Of a DNA stretch of 64,000 bases, positions 17,435 to 29,423 are shown one piece after another. The notes beneath the pieces are model-generated. The model did not search any database and had not been told where the DNA came from. It was given only the letters and a program-made list of their open reading frames with translations. The DNA comes from Thioalkalivibrio paradoxus ARh 1 (GTDB lineage Bacteria > Pseudomonadota > Gammaproteobacteria > Ectothiorhodospirales > Ectothiorhodospiraceae): NCBI RefSeq assembly GCF_000227685.2, contig NZ_CP007029.1:2764501-2828500 (forward strand), written 5' to 3'. Made by a program: the position numbers and the translations under genes. Every line of letters starts with the position of its first letter. Position 1 is the first letter of the stretch.

Positions 17435-18373
17435 TCAGGCGGCCCGGTCCAGCCGAAACCAGGTATCGGCGACGGCCGTATGAATCGCTCCGATATCCTG
17501 CTGCAGCGTATCGATGAACGCATGCAGCCGATCCTCGGCGACCAGCGCGTCGACATCGGCGTCGAGTGCGTGGCGGCGCGCCTGCATCACCAGCCGCAGC
17601 GGCAGTTCGTTGCGCGGCAGACGTTCCAGCGCTTCCTGCACGTAACGCAACGAATGCGCGACCGCGCGCGGGAACGGAAGGTCCTGGAGCAGGAACCGCA
17701 CCACATCGACTCCGTTGATGCGCCTTTTCACATGCTGGCGGTACATCTGGAAGCCGCTTTGGGAACGCAGGATTCCGGTCCAGAGCAGCCCTTCGTACGG
17801 AGTCGGATCGGCAGCCTTCTTCAGGTAGCGGATCGCGCCGACGTCGATCTGACGGCTGGTCATGTCGGCCCGTTCCAGATTGCGCCCGACGCGGATGAAA
17901 TCGTAGGCCGCGTCGTGACTCATGCAGCCGGCCAGCAGGCCAGTGAGCGTCTGACAGCGCTGCACGACCTCGGTCAGGAACTGGTAGCGCACACGCTTTC
18001 CGATGCCGTTGTCGATGTGGTCCCGCGCGAACAGGTACATTTCGTTCACGACCTCCCAGGCCTCGGAGGGCACCAGATCGCGCGTGGTGCGAACGTTTTC
18101 CCGAGCAGCCTGCAGCGAACTGAGCACCGAACTCGGGTTGTACTGATCGGCGACCAGGAATTTCACGCAGTTGCGCTCGTCCTCGCGCTGGTAGTGCGCG
18201 TCGAAGACGTCGTCGTTGCCGGTGACCGCAACCAACCCCTTCCAGGACAGCTGCACGGTCTTGGGCATGTCCAGCGAGACCAGGTGAAACGAGATGATCA
18301 TGCGGGCCGTGTTCTCGGCCCGTTCGATATAGCGTGCCAGCCAGTAGACACGTTCGGCCACTCTGGAGAGCAT
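17435..18373 (-). CDS. Alpha-E domain protein (DUF403)
   Basis: The 312-residue all-helical protein starts MLSRVAERVYWLARYIERAE, the conserved opening of the alpha-E (DUF403) family, and carries the internal signature FIRVGRNLERADMTSR. Members co-occur with circularly permuted ATP-grasp proteins, Anbu and transglutaminases, and are thought to belong to a peptide-forming or peptide-modifying system. No catalytic residues are established. It begins one base after the stop of the ATP-grasp gene, so the two are co-translated. Confidence 0.9.
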   Translation of the reverse strand: MLSRVAERVYWLARYIERAENTARMIISFHLVSLDMPKTVQLSWKGLVAVTGNDDVFDAHYQREDERNCVKFLVADQYNPSSVLSSLQAARENVRTTRDLVPSEAWEVVNEMYLFARDHIDNGIGKRVRYQFLTEVVQRCQTLTGLLAGCMSHDAAYDFIRVGRNLERADMTSRQIDVGAIRYLKKAADPTPYEGLLWTGILRSQSGFQMYRQHVKRRINGVDVVRFLLQDLPFPRAVAHSLRYVQEALERLPRNELPLRLVMQARRHALDADVDALVAEDRLHAFIDTLQQDIGAIHTAVADTWFRLDRAA

Positions 18374-18374
18374 C

Positions 18375-19823
18375 TCAGGCCTCCTCGTCGACGATCCAGG
18401 TATCCTTGCTGCCCCCGCCCTGCGAGGAGTTCACGACCAGCGACCCCTTGCGCATCGCGACCCGGGTCAGTCCGCCGGCGGTCACATCGGTGCGCACGCC
18501 CTGCAGCACGAACGGGCGCAGATCGAGATGCCGCGGCTCGAGTCCATCCTCACACAGCGTCGGCGCGACCGACAGGCTCAGCGTCGGCTGGGCGATGTAA
18601 TTGCGAGGGTCCGTCCGGATCAGCTGCGCAAACTCCGCGCGCTGCTTCTTGGTCGCATGCGGCCCAACCAGCATGCCGTAGCCGCCGGACTCGTTCGCGG
18701 GTTTCACCACCAGTTCGTCCAGGTGGTCGAGCACGTACGTCCGGTCGTCGTCGTTCACGCAGAGCCAGGTCGGGACATTCGGAATGATCGGATCCTGATC
18801 GAGGTAGTAGCGGATCATCGCCGGCACGAAAGCATAGATCACCTTGTCGTCGGCAACCCCCGAGCCGGGCGCGTTCGCGAGCCCGACATTGCCCTTGCGC
18901 CAGGCACGCATCAGGCCGGGCACGCCGAGCAGCGATTCGGCATTGAACACCTCGGGATCCATGAAGTCGTCGTCGATCCGCCGATAGATCACGTCGACCC
19001 GCTCGAGCCCCTGGATGGTGCGCATGTACACGCAGTCGTCGTCGCCGACGACCAGGTCCGCACCCTCGACCAGTTCGGCGCCCATGCGCTGCGCAAGAAA
19101 CGAGTGTTCGAAATAGGCCGAGTTGAAGATCCCAGGCGTGAGCACCGCGATCTCCGGGTAGTCCTGCGGGCGCGGCGAGATCGACGCCAGCATGTCGAAC
19201 AGCTGGGTCGGGTATTCGTCGACCGGAAGAATGCTCGAATTCTCGAACACCTCGGGGAATACCCGCTTGGTCACCTCGCGGTTTTCCAGCATGTACGACA
19301 CACCGGAAGGCACCCGGAGATTGTCCTCCAGCACGTACAGCGTGCCGTCGCCGTCGCGCACCAGGTCGGAACCGCAGATATGCGCCCAGACGCCGTGCGG
19401 TGGATGGATGCCGCGACACTGCTCGCGAAAATTCCGGGAATGCTCGAGCACGTAGGCCGGCATGACCCCGTCGCGAAAGATCCTCTGCTCGTTGTACACG
19501 TCGTCGATGAACAGGTTCAGCGCGGTCAGACGTTGGACCAGGCCTGCCTCGACCCCGGCCCACTCGTTTTTCGAGATCACTCGGGGAACGATATCGAACG
19601 GCCAGGCGCGGTCGATGTTCTCGCCCTCGCTGTAGACCGTGAAGCTGATGCCCATTTCGAGAATCGCGTGGTCGGCGGCCTGCTTGCGAATTCGCAGCTC
19701 GTTGTCATCGAGCGAGCTGAGGTAATCGGTCAGGCGCCGGGCCACCGGTCGGGGCTTGCCCGGGGAAGCGATCAGCTCGTCGTAGAACGGAGCGGGATCG
19801 TAGGCCTTCCAGTCGATGGACAT
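18375..19823 (-). CDS. Circularly permuted ATP-grasp protein
   Basis: The 482-residue protein matches the circularly permuted ATP-grasp family (DUF404/DUF407): RDGVMPAYVLEHSRNF and DLVRDGDGTLYVLEDNLR hold the metal/ATP-binding Asp and Asn, VYMRTIQGLERVDVIYRRID the middle domain, and VVKPANESGGYGM the Lys and glycine-rich ATP loop moved towards the C-terminus. ATP-grasp enzymes join carboxylates to amines, so an amide or peptide ligation is likely; the substrate is unknown. The ATG at 19823 is chosen because AGGAGG precedes it and the family starts there; a longer frame of 23 codons lacks similarity. It is first of a two-gene operon with the alpha-E gene. Confidence 0.9.
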   Translation of the reverse strand: MSIDWKAYDPAPFYDELIASPGKPRPVARRLTDYLSSLDDNELRIRKQAADHAILEMGISFTVYSEGENIDRAWPFDIVPRVISKNEWAGVEAGLVQRLTALNLFIDDVYNEQRIFRDGVMPAYVLEHSRNFREQCRGIHPPHGVWAHICGSDLVRDGDGTLYVLEDNLRVPSGVSYMLENREVTKRVFPEVFENSSILPVDEYPTQLFDMLASISPRPQDYPEIAVLTPGIFNSAYFEHSFLAQRMGAELVEGADLVVGDDDCVYMRTIQGLERVDVIYRRIDDDFMDPEVFNAESLLGVPGLMRAWRKGNVGLANAPGSGVADDKVIYAFVPAMIRYYLDQDPIIPNVPTWLCVNDDDRTYVLDHLDELVVKPANESGGYGMLVGPHATKKQRAEFAQLIRTDPRNYIAQPTLSLSVAPTLCEDGLEPRHLDLRPFVLQGVRTDVTAGGLTRVAMRKGSLVVNSSQGGGSKDTWIVDEEA

Positions 19824-20129
19824 CCGGGTCAACCTCCTGCAAACGGAAGCGCAAGGTGCGCCTGCTACTGTAACCCAGTGGCAACCTCGCAAGAACCCTG
19901 CCCGTTCTCAGAGAGTCCGGAGGATCGTCCAGCACCGGGTGGCCGCCCGGTCCGCACGGCTTGGGTGCGCACAGGCACCATGGGCACAGGATGGACGCAC
20001 CGTTTTCGTGCGCTCGGCGCCACCTGCGCTCGCCGGCGCCAGATAGCCGGAGGCGGGTCGCGGCGGGGAATAAAGGCGGGAATCGGGGGCTACACCGCTG
20101 CGGTGCAGCCACCGGCCAGATGGGGCCGT
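19824..20129. other. Intergenic region upstream of the ATP-grasp gene
   Basis: No gene is seen. It must hold the promoter of the ATP-grasp/alpha-E operon (a TACAGT -10-like hexamer lies about 45 bp upstream of its start on the minus strand, with a poor -35) and the end of the methyltransferase transcript. GC-rich inverted segments occur but none has a U-run. Confidence 0.4.
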
Positions 20130-20750
20130 TCAGGCCGACTTGGTGAACTGCACCTGTTTCCAGTAGCCGAACAGACTCGCGGGCTCGATCGCGACCGGTT
20201 CGCGGCCGGTCACCGAGACGAAGTGATCCAGCTCCATGTCGGGCCGGAACCCGACGGCCCGCGACAGCGGCCGCAGGCTGCGTTCCAGGGTACGCAGGAA
20301 CCACTGGCGCGACGCGAAATGGTTCACCACCAGGATCTGCCCACCGGGCCGGCAGACCCGCCACATCTCCGCGAACAGCTGCTCGGGATTGGGCACCACC
20401 GACGCCACGTACATCGCGACCACGGCATCGAAGCTGTCGTCCGCGAAACCCAGCCGTTCGGCATTCATCTCGGCCAGGCCGATCACTGCGGGGCAGTCTT
20501 CAGCGGATAGCCGCCGGCGGGCGACGTCGAGCATCTCCCGGCTGATGTCGATGCCCACGACCTCGGAGTCCGTGCAATAGAATGGCAGCGAAATCCCGGT
20601 TCCGACCCCGACCTCGAGCACGCGCTTGCCGGATACCGGAGCCAGCGTGTCCAGCGCAAGGCGCCGGCCCCGGGCGAAAACGCGCCCGAAGATCACGTCG
20701 TAATGACGGGCGTAACGCCGATAGCTTTTTCGGATACTGATCAGGTCCAT
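20130..20750 (-). CDS. SAM-dependent methyltransferase, PmtA-like
   Basis: The 206-residue class I methyltransferase has the SAM motif VLEVGVGTGISL (44-55), the acidic ribose contact VVGIDISREML, and the post-II motif DSFDAVVAMYVASVVPNP. The opening SYRRYARHYDVIFGRVFARGRR resembles phosphatidylethanolamine N-methyltransferases of the PmtA group, so phospholipid methylation is a plausible role; other small-molecule or quinone methylations cannot be excluded. It follows pnp on the same strand after a terminator-like hairpin, with the ATG 76 bp from the pnp stop. Confidence 0.75.
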   Translation of the reverse strand: MDLISIRKSYRRYARHYDVIFGRVFARGRRLALDTLAPVSGKRVLEVGVGTGISLPFYCTDSEVVGIDISREMLDVARRRLSAEDCPAVIGLAEMNAERLGFADDSFDAVVAMYVASVVPNPEQLFAEMWRVCRPGGQILVVNHFASRQWFLRTLERSLRPLSRAVGFRPDMELDHFVSVTGREPVAIEPASLFGYWKQVQFTKSA

Positions 20751-20795
20751 GTCCCCAGAACCCCTCTCGGCACAACCATTCGTCGGAACATGTGA

Positions 20796-20815
20796 AAGCC
20801 GCCCTGGGGCGGCTT
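20796..20815 (-). terminator. Terminator after pnp
   Basis: On the minus strand an 8-bp stem AAGCCGCC / GGCGGCTT closes a 4-base loop and is followed by a short T-rich string (TTTCAC). It lies 12 bp after the pnp stop. Confidence 0.55.
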
Positions 20816-20826
20816 CACTTGGCGCT

Positions 20827-22911
<2,085 letters not shown>

Positions 22912-22977
22912 GCTCTGCTTCCCGCTTGGTGGTGGACTTGGGCGATTTCGGTCAAACGGAACACCATCTTGCTGGTC

Positions 22978-23058
22978 TTTTCGTCCGTCCGCTGCGTTGC
23001 CCGCCCGGGTGCATGGAACCCCATGCGCCCGGGCGGGCGCCTTGCCGACGGACGAAAA
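22978..23058 (-). promoter_or_regulatory. Long rpsO-pnp intergenic hairpin (candidate RNase III processing/autoregulation site)
   Basis: A 12-bp perfect outer stem (arms 22978-22989 and 23047-23058) encloses an 18-bp inner stem (22999-23016 and 23021-23038, one G-U pair) with a 4-base loop. In E. coli the same intergenic region folds into a long hairpin cut by RNase III, through which PNPase limits its own mRNA. The position and size agree; the function here is inference. Confidence 0.7.
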
Positions 23059-23096
23059 TCCGGCGCAATCCGGTACCCTGTTTTGCGTCAATCGCC

Positions 23097-23366
23097 TTAT
23101 CGGCGTAGACCGAGGCTCTGCACCAGCGCCTGATAGCGCTCTTGGTCCCTGCCCTTCAGGTAGCTCAGCAACTTGCGCCGCTGATTGACCATCTTGAGCA
23201 GGCCGCGGCGCGAATGGTGATCTTTCTTGTGGGTCTGGAAATGACCCATCAGGTGCTGGATGCGCGCGGTGAGCAGAGCCACCTGCACCTCCGGCGAACC
23301 CGTGTCGTTGGCATCGCGGCGGTGCTGCTCGACGATGGCCATCTTGGCTTCGGTACCGATTGACAT
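23097..23366 (-). CDS. rpsO: 30S ribosomal protein S15
   Basis: The 89-residue protein matches bacterial S15 end to end, including [17 protein letters not shown], the 16S rRNA-binding [16 protein letters not shown] block and the C-terminal SLGLRR. S15 is a primary binder of the central 16S domain and often represses its own mRNA. The ATG at 23366 (MSIGTEAK) corresponds to the family start, with GGAG about 14 bases upstream. It lies between truB and pnp. Confidence 0.97.
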   Translation of the reverse strand: MSIGTEAKMAIVEQHRRDANDTGSPEVQVALLTARIQHLMGHFQTHKKDHHSRRGLLKMVNQRRKLLSYLKGRDQERYQALVQSLGLRR

Positions 23367-23411
23367 GACGTAGCTTGACTCCTGAATCGTAAACCCTGTT
23401 ACCTGCCTGTC

Positions 23412-23436
23412 GGGTACGGCCCTGCCGGCCGTACCC
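23412..23436 (-). promoter_or_regulatory. Leader hairpin upstream of rpsO
   Basis: A perfect 10-bp stem GGGTACGGCC / GGCCGTACCC with a 5-base loop lies 46 bp before the rpsO start. S15 represses its own translation through leader structures in several bacteria, so this is a candidate control element; no U-run follows, so termination is unlikely. Confidence 0.4.
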
Positions 23437-23519
23437 CCTTGGTCCAATGTCCGGGTGACCCGCTTGCATTGCGCCGGAACACAGGTTCCCAGCGCCACGG
23501 GCACACACGAAGGCGCGAA

Positions 23520-23550
23520 ATAGTAGCATGGCCGGGGCCCGGAATACCAA
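23520..23550 (-). promoter_or_regulatory. Candidate rpsO promoter
   Basis: On the minus strand TTGGTA (23545-23550) and TACTAT (23520-23525), the latter preceded by TGC (extended -10), are 19 bp apart. It lies in the truB-rpsO gap and would let rpsO-pnp be expressed apart from the upstream operon. Confidence 0.45.
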
Positions 23551-23579
23551 GCATGCGCCGCCCCGGAACCGGCGCCGCT

Positions 23580-24506
23580 TCAGGCGCCTGCCGGGCCGCC
23601 GGCCACGAACAGCCGCCGCGGCGCCACCCGGCCGTCATCGAGCAATGCGCCAACCCCGAGAAACTCGCCGTTCGATCCGTACAGCCGCAGGGGCCCGCGG
23701 TCCCGTATCTGGGCGACGAACACCGGCTGCCCCTGACGCAGGAAACGCGTGCTCGCGGCATCCAGCCGCACTTCCGGGCAGCCCGACAGCGCGCTGTCCG
23801 CGGGTAGCAGCCAGCGCTCCAGCGCCTGGGGACCCCCCTCGGCGGACGCGGCCTCCAGTTCTTCCAGGGTGACCATTCCCCTGGCATCGAAGGCTCCATG
23901 ACCCGTTCTGCGCAGTTCCGCAACCGCGGCCCCGCAGCCCAGCACACGGCCGAGATCCTCGATCAGGGTGCGGATATAGGTTCCCTTGCTGCAATGCACC
24001 TCGACGCGCAGCCGGTCCGGCGCCTCGAACACCGCGCGCAGCTCATGGATGGTCACATTCCGCGCAGGCCGTTCCACTTCGATGCCCTTGCGCGCCAGCG
24101 CATACAACCGCTGCCCCTGGTGCTTCAGTGCCGAGTGCATCGGCGGCACCTGCTGGATTTCGCCGCGGAAACCGGCACAGGCCGCATCGATCTCGGCGGC
24201 GGTCAGCACCGGCACCGGACGCTCGTTCTGGATCTCACCTTCCATGTCCCCGGTCGAGGTCTCGACCCCGAGACGGGCCACCGCGCGATACCGCTTGTCC
24301 GCATCCAGAAGCCAAGCGGAGACCTTGGTCGCCTGCCCGAAACAAAGCGGAAGCAGGCCGGTGGCCAGCGGATCCAGGCTGCCGGTATGCCCCGCCTTGC
24401 GGGCCGCAAGCAGGTATTTGACCCGCCCCAGCGCCTGATTCGAACTCAGGCCCCGCGGCTTGTCGAGCAGGATGATGCCATCGATGTCACGGCGCTGGAT
24501 CGGCAT
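23580..24506 (-). CDS. truB: tRNA pseudouridine(55) synthase TruB
   Basis: The 308-residue enzyme makes pseudouridine 55 in the T-loop of tRNAs. The catalytic Asp45 lies in [28 protein letters not shown] near the N-terminus and [14 protein letters not shown] are family blocks, and a C-terminal PUA-like domain (about 245-308) completes it. Start and length fit the family. It lies between rbfA and rpsO in the conserved operon. Confidence 0.95.
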   Translation of the reverse strand: MPIQRRDIDGIILLDKPRGLSSNQALGRVKYLLAARKAGHTGSLDPLATGLLPLCFGQATKVSAWLLDADKRYRAVARLGVETSTGDMEGEIQNERPVPVLTAAEIDAACAGFRGEIQQVPPMHSALKHQGQRLYALARKGIEVERPARNVTIHELRAVFEAPDRLRVEVHCSKGTYIRTLIEDLGRVLGCGAAVAELRRTGHGAFDARGMVTLEELEAASAEGGPQALERWLLPADSALSGCPEVRLDAASTRFLRQGQPVFVAQIRDRGPLRLYGSNGEFLGVGALLDDGRVAPRRLFVAGGPAGA

Positions 24507-24564
24507 AGGGTGGTTCGGCGAGTGCCCGGCCCGCTAACAGCGTGGGCTTGGACGTCAGCGCGGG

Positions 24565-24993
24565 TCAGCGGTCGGACCCGGGATCGGCGGGATCGACGGA
24601 CTCATCCGATGGCGCATCCTGCGGATGCCGGGCGATGTCCTCGGCGATCGCCGAGTCGATCAGCGCCGAAATGCGCGCGCCGCGCTCGGGGGTATCGTCG
24701 TAAATGAAGCGCAGCGTCGGAACGCTGCGCAGACGCAGGCGCGTTCCCAGCGCGTGACGCAGATAGCCGGCGGCATGGTTCAGGCCCTGTTGCGCCTCGA
24801 GCCCCTTGGCTTCGCCGCCCAACTGGGTGAAGAAGACCTTGGCATGCGCAAGATCGCGGCTGACCTCGACCCCCGACAGGGTGATCATCCCGACCCGCGG
24901 ATCCTTGACCTCGAGCCGGATCAGCTCGGCCAGTTCGCGCTGCATCTGGTCGCCGACCCGCTCGCTGCGGTGATAGTCGCGGTGCGCCGTCAT
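24565..24993 (-). CDS. rbfA: 30S ribosome-binding factor RbfA
   Basis: The 142-residue protein is a single KH-type domain (RSERVGDQMQRELAELI near the start, and the kink region LRLRSVPTLRFIYDDTPERG) with an acidic C-terminal tail. RbfA is a late maturation factor of the 30S subunit needed for 16S 5' end processing. Its ATG overlaps the infB stop codon by one base, so the two are co-translated. Confidence 0.95.
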   Translation of the reverse strand: MTAHRDYHRSERVGDQMQRELAELIRLEVKDPRVGMITLSGVEVSRDLAHAKVFFTQLGGEAKGLEAQQGLNHAAGYLRHALGTRLRLRSVPTLRFIYDDTPERGARISALIDSAIAEDIARHPQDAPSDESVDPADPGSDR

Positions 24994-27815
24994 TACAGCG
25001 ACCGCGCCACTTCGACGCGCTGGTACACCTCGATCTGGTCACCCGGACGCACGTCGTTGTAGTTCTTCACCGCGATCCCGCACTCGGTCCCGGTCTTCAC
25101 TTCGTTTACGTCGTCCTTGAACCGCCGCAGGCTCTCGAGTTCGCCCTCGAAGATCACGACATTGTCGCGCAGCACGCGGATCGGGTTGCCGCGCTTGACC
25201 GTGCCTTCGACCACCAGGCAGCCGGCAACGGCACCGAAGCCGGAGGCCTTGAACACGTCGCGCACCTGGGCCAACCCGACGATCTCCTCGCGCATCTCCG
25301 GCGCCAGCAGGCCGGACAGCGCCTGCTTCACGTCCTCGATCGCCTCATAGATCACCGAGTAGTAGCGGATGTCGATCTCGTTCTCGGCCGCGAGCCGTCG
25401 CGCGCCGGCATCGGCACGAACGTTGAACGCGATGATGATCGCCTGACTCGCCATTGCGAGGTTGATATCGGACTCGGAGATCCCGCCCACGCCGGTCGAC
25501 ACCACCTTGACCCGCACCTCGTCGGTCGAAAGCTTGATCAGCGCGTCGCGCAACGCCTCGGCGGAACCCTGCACGTCGGTCTTCAACAGGATGTTGACCG
25601 TTGCGACCTGGCCCTCCTTCATCTGGTTGAAGATATTCTCCAGCTTCGACGCCTGCTGCGCCGCCAGCTTGTGCTCGCGCTGCCGGGTCTCGCGATGCGC
25701 GGCCACCTCGCGCGCGGTCTTCTCGTCCGCGACCACCAGCACTTCGTCGCCGGCGTTCGGCACCCCGGACAGGCCGAGGATCTCGACCGGCATCGACGGC
25801 CCCACCTTCTTCACCGCGGTGCCAGTGTCGTCGAACATCGCGCGGACACGGCCGTATTCCTGACCGCTGAGCAGGATGTCGCCATGCTCCAGACATCCGG
25901 CCTGCACCAGCACGGTAGCCACCGGGCCGCGGCCCTTGTCCAGGCGCGACTCGATCACCACGCCGCGCGCCGGCCCCTCGTCGGGCACCTGCAATTCCAT
26001 CACTTCCGCCTGCAGGCCCACGGCATCGAGCAACTCGTCGATCCCCTGCCCGGTCAGCGCGGACACCGGCACGAACTGGGTCTCTCCGCCCCAGGATTCG
26101 GGGATCACCCCATGCTGGGAGAGTTCGTTCATCACGCGGTCCGGGTCCGCATCCGGCTTGTCGATCTTGTTCACCGCAACGACCAGCGGCACACCGCCCG
26201 CCTTCGCATGTTCGACCGCCTCGATCGTTTGCGGCATCACGCCGTCGTCGGCCGCGACCACCAGGATCACGATGTCGGTCGCCTTCGCGCCGCGTGCACG
26301 CATCGCGGTGAATGCCGCGTGGCCCGGGGTGTCCAGGAAAGTGATCCCGCCCTTGGGCGTTTCGACATGATAGGCGCCGATGTGCTGGGTAATCCCCCCG
26401 GCCTCGCCCGACGCGACCTTGGCCTTGCGGATATGGTCCAGCAGCGAGGTCTTGCCATGATCGACGTGGCCCATCACGGTCACGACCGGCGGACGCGGCT
26501 TGGCTTCCCCGGTCTGCTGGACGTCCAGACTGATCTCGTCCTCGATGCTGCGGGCCACCGCCAGGATCGCCTTGTGTCCCATTTCCTCGACCACCAGCAC
26601 CGCGGTGTCCTGGTCGATGCTTTGGTTGATGGTGGCCATCACGCCCATCTGCATCAGGGTCTTGATCAACTGCGGCGCCTTGATCGCCATCGCCTGGGCC
26701 AACTCGCCGACGGTGATGGTTTCCGGAATCTCGACCTCGCGCACCACGGGCGCCGTCGGCCGCGCAAAGCCATGCTTGCTGGCCACCGCGGCGGCAGCGG
26801 CGGTCTGCGCGACGCGGCTGCGGCCCTTCTCGCGACGGCCACGCCGATCGCCGGCCACATGCAGCTCCTTGCGACCGCCTTCGTCACGCCCACCACGGCG
26901 CCCCTTCTTCCGTGCCGGCTCGGCCTTGCCCGCCGCTTCCTGGCGGGCCTTGGCCTCCTTCTCGGCGAGCAGGCGCTGGGCCTCTTCCTTCTGCTGCCGG
27001 CGTTGTTCCTCGGCCTTTGCCCGCGCGGCCGCCTCGGCCTCTTCACGCTGCCGGCGCTCCTGGCGAACCTTGCGCTCTTCCTGTTCCTGCTGGCGCTGCT
27101 CGACCGCGCGCCGCATCGCGTCGCGCTCGGCCTCGACCTGCCGCGCCAGCTGCTCGGTACGGCTCAGCGGCCGTTCGGCACCGGCCTGCTTCGTCTTGCG
27201 CTCGTCAGGCGCCTCGGCCTCGACCGCCGGCGGCTCGGGTTCGGGCTCGGGCTCAGGTTCGGGAGCCGGCTCCGGCTCGGGAGCTGGCTCGGGTTCCTCG
27301 GGAACCGCGGGGGCTTCCACCGGGACCTCGGCAACCGGTTCCGCCGGCTCTTCGCGCGCCTCGGCCACCGGTTCGGCCCGGGGCTCGGGCGCCTCGACCG
27401 GCGGGGCCTCTGGCACCGGCGTTTCGGTGACCGGTGCCACCTCTGGTTTCGTTTCCGCCACGGCCTCGGCGAGCGCCGCTTCTGGTTCGGGCGCTGCCAC
27501 CTCGGGTTCGGGCTCGCGCCGCAGGATTTGCCGGCGCTTGCGCACCTCGACATTCACGGTCTTCGTCCGCCCCTGGCCCGCGTTCACTTTCAGCGTCTGC
27601 GTCGTCGCCCGGCGCTTCAGGGTCATGCGTCCGGCTGCACCGCGCTCGCCGCCATGGGTCTCGCGCAGGTGTTCGAGCAGGCGCAGTTTCTGCGCATCAG
27701 TCACCATCGCCGCAGGACCATCGACCTCCACGCCCGCTTCCTTGAGCTGGCCAATGAGGCGGTCCACCGGTGTTCCCACCGATTCCGCGAATTGCTGTAC
27801 TGTCATCTGCGACAT
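24993..27815 (-). CDS. infB: Translation initiation factor IF-2
   Basis: The 940-residue GTPase places initiator tRNA on the ribosome. It begins with an IF2_N domain ([19 protein letters not shown]), then a long low-complexity region rich in Pro-Glu pairs and charged helix (about 90-330), a second IF2_N domain ([21 protein letters not shown]) and the GTPase domain with G1 GHVDHGKT near residue 449, DTPGH and NKID motifs, followed by domains II-IV. AGGAGG precedes the ATG. It sits between nusA (68-bp gap) and rbfA. Confidence 0.96.
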   Translation of the reverse strand: MSQMTVQQFAESVGTPVDRLIGQLKEAGVEVDGPAAMVTDAQKLRLLEHLRETHGGERGAAGRMTLKRRATTQTLKVNAGQGRTKTVNVEVRKRRQILRREPEPEVAAPEPEAALAEAVAETKPEVAPVTETPVPEAPPVEAPEPRAEPVAEAREEPAEPVAEVPVEAPAVPEEPEPAPEPEPAPEPEPEPEPEPPAVEAEAPDERKTKQAGAERPLSRTEQLARQVEAERDAMRRAVEQRQQEQEERKVRQERRQREEAEAAARAKAEEQRRQQKEEAQRLLAEKEAKARQEAAGKAEPARKKGRRGGRDEGGRKELHVAGDRRGRREKGRSRVAQTAAAAAVASKHGFARPTAPVVREVEIPETITVGELAQAMAIKAPQLIKTLMQMGVMATINQSIDQDTAVLVVEEMGHKAILAVARSIEDEISLDVQQTGEAKPRPPVVTVMGHVDHGKTSLLDHIRKAKVASGEAGGITQHIGAYHVETPKGGITFLDTPGHAAFTAMRARGAKATDIVILVVAADDGVMPQTIEAVEHAKAGGVPLVVAVNKIDKPDADPDRVMNELSQHGVIPESWGGETQFVPVSALTGQGIDELLDAVGLQAEVMELQVPDEGPARGVVIESRLDKGRGPVATVLVQAGCLEHGDILLSGQEYGRVRAMFDDTGTAVKKVGPSMPVEILGLSGVPNAGDEVLVVADEKTAREVAAHRETRQREHKLAAQQASKLENIFNQMKEGQVATVNILLKTDVQGSAEALRDALIKLSTDEVRVKVVSTGVGGISESDINLAMASQAIIIAFNVRADAGARRLAAENEIDIRYYSVIYEAIEDVKQALSGLLAPEMREEIVGLAQVRDVFKASGFGAVAGCLVVEGTVKRGNPIRVLRDNVVIFEGELESLRRFKDDVNEVKTGTECGIAVKNYNDVRPGDQIEVYQRVEVARSL

Positions 27816-27883
27816 TGCGCCTACCTCCTGTCCAATTCTATCGGCTCGGGCCCTACGCCTTCACTGCAATCAGCGCGGCCCGT

Positions 27884-29380
27884 TCACGCGCCTTCGGCAA
27901 ACCACGGCGCGCGCGCCGCCATAATCAACTCGGCCGCCTGTTCGGCGTCGATGTCGGTCGCTTCCACCACGTCGTCGACCGCCTGCTCGGCCAGGTCTTC
28001 CATGGAGCAGATCCCATGCGCGGCCAGCTTGTTGGCCAGCGCCTGCGTCATGCCTTCCATGTTCACCAGATCCGGGGCCGGTTGCGCGCCCTCGAGCTGT
28101 TCCTCGGCCGCGATCGCGCGGGTCAACAACGCATCGCGCGCCCGGGCCCGCAGCTCCTCGACGATCTCGGCATCGAATTCCTCGATCGCCAGCAATTCCT
28201 GCTCGTCGACATAGGCCACTTCGTCCAGCGTGGTGAAGCCTTCCTGCACCAGGATCCCCGCGACCTCCTCGTCGACGTCCAGCGCCTCCATGAACTGACC
28301 CTGCAATTGCTGTGCCTCAGCGTCGCTCTTCTCGGCCGCCTGCGCCTCGGTCATCACGTTCAGCTCCCAGCCGGTGAGCTGCGACGCGAGCCGCACGTTC
28401 TGGCCACCGCGACCGATCGCCAGCGACAGCTTGTCCTCGGCCACTGCGATGTCCATGCTCTGCTTCTCTTCGTCGACCACGATCGACAGCACTTCGGCCG
28501 GGGACATCGCGTTGATCACGAACTGCGCCGGATTCTCGTTCCAGACGATGATGTCGATCCGCTCGCCGGCCAGCTCGTTCGAAACCGACTGCACCCGCGA
28601 GCCGCGCATCCCGACACAGGCACCGACCGGGTCGAGGCGCGGGTCGTTCGAGCGCACCGCGATCTTCGCGCGTGCGCCGGGATCGCGCGCCGCGCCCATG
28701 ATCTCGATGATGCCCTGCCCAACCTCGGGCACTTCCAGCTTGAACAACTCGATCAGGAATTCCGGCACCGTGCGGCTGACGAACAGCTGCGGGCCGCGCG
28801 CCTCCGGCCGGATCTCACGCAGATAGCCGCGCAACCGGTCGTTGTTGCGCACCGACTCGCGCGGAATCATGTGCTCCCGGGGCACCAGCGCTTCGGCGTT
28901 GTTGCCGAGGTCCAGGTATACGCCATTGCGGTCGGTGCGCTTGACGATCCCCATCACCAGCGTGCCGACCCGGGACTCGTACTCCTCGAGCACCTTCGCG
29001 CGCTCGGCCTCGCGCACCTTCTGCACGATCACCTGCTTCGCGGTCTGCGCTGCGATACGCCCGAAATCGACCGCCTCGACCGGTTCCTCGATCACCTCGC
29101 CGACCTCGATCTCCGGATACTTCTGGTACGCGTAAGACAGCAGGATCTGGTGATCGGGCGATTCGAATTCCGGATCGTCGTCGTCGATCACGGTCCAGCG
29201 CCGAAAGGCTTCGTAGTCGCCGGTGGCCCGGTCGATCTTCACCCGCACATCCATCTTGCCGCCGTGGCGCTTGCGCGTAGCCATCGCCAGCGCCGATTCC
29301 AGCGCCTCGAAGATAACGCTCTTGTCCACGCCCTTCTCGTTCGAGACGGCGTCGACGACCAGCAGGATCTCCTTGTTCAT
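27884..29380 (-). CDS. nusA: Transcription termination/antitermination protein NusA
   Basis: The 498-residue protein has the NusA N-terminal RNA-polymerase-binding domain, an S1 domain ([20 protein letters not shown]), two KH domains (the first around [18 protein letters not shown], the second around [14 protein letters not shown]) and two acidic C-terminal helix-hairpin repeats. It modulates pausing, termination and antitermination. The start at 29380 ([17 protein letters not shown]) matches the family; upstream in-frame sequence lies in rimP. It follows rimP after 43 bp. In E. coli NusA limits its own operon, which is relevant to the terminators in the rimP leader. Confidence 0.96.
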   Translation of the reverse strand: MNKEILLVVDAVSNEKGVDKSVIFEALESALAMATRKRHGGKMDVRVKIDRATGDYEAFRRWTVIDDDDPEFESPDHQILLSYAYQKYPEIEVGEVIEEPVEAVDFGRIAAQTAKQVIVQKVREAERAKVLEEYESRVGTLVMGIVKRTDRNGVYLDLGNNAEALVPREHMIPRESVRNNDRLRGYLREIRPEARGPQLFVSRTVPEFLIELFKLEVPEVGQGIIEIMGAARDPGARAKIAVRSNDPRLDPVGACVGMRGSRVQSVSNELAGERIDIIVWNENPAQFVINAMSPAEVLSIVVDEEKQSMDIAVAEDKLSLAIGRGGQNVRLASQLTGWELNVMTEAQAAEKSDAEAQQLQGQFMEALDVDEEVAGILVQEGFTTLDEVAYVDEQELLAIEEFDAEIVEELRARARDALLTRAIAAEEQLEGAQPAPDLVNMEGMTQALANKLAAHGICSMEDLAEQAVDDVVEATDIDAEQAAELIMAARAPWFAEGA

Positions 29381-29423
29381 GCTCTTGCTCTCCACAACAT
29401 CGGCGGCTGCCCGCGATGATTGA

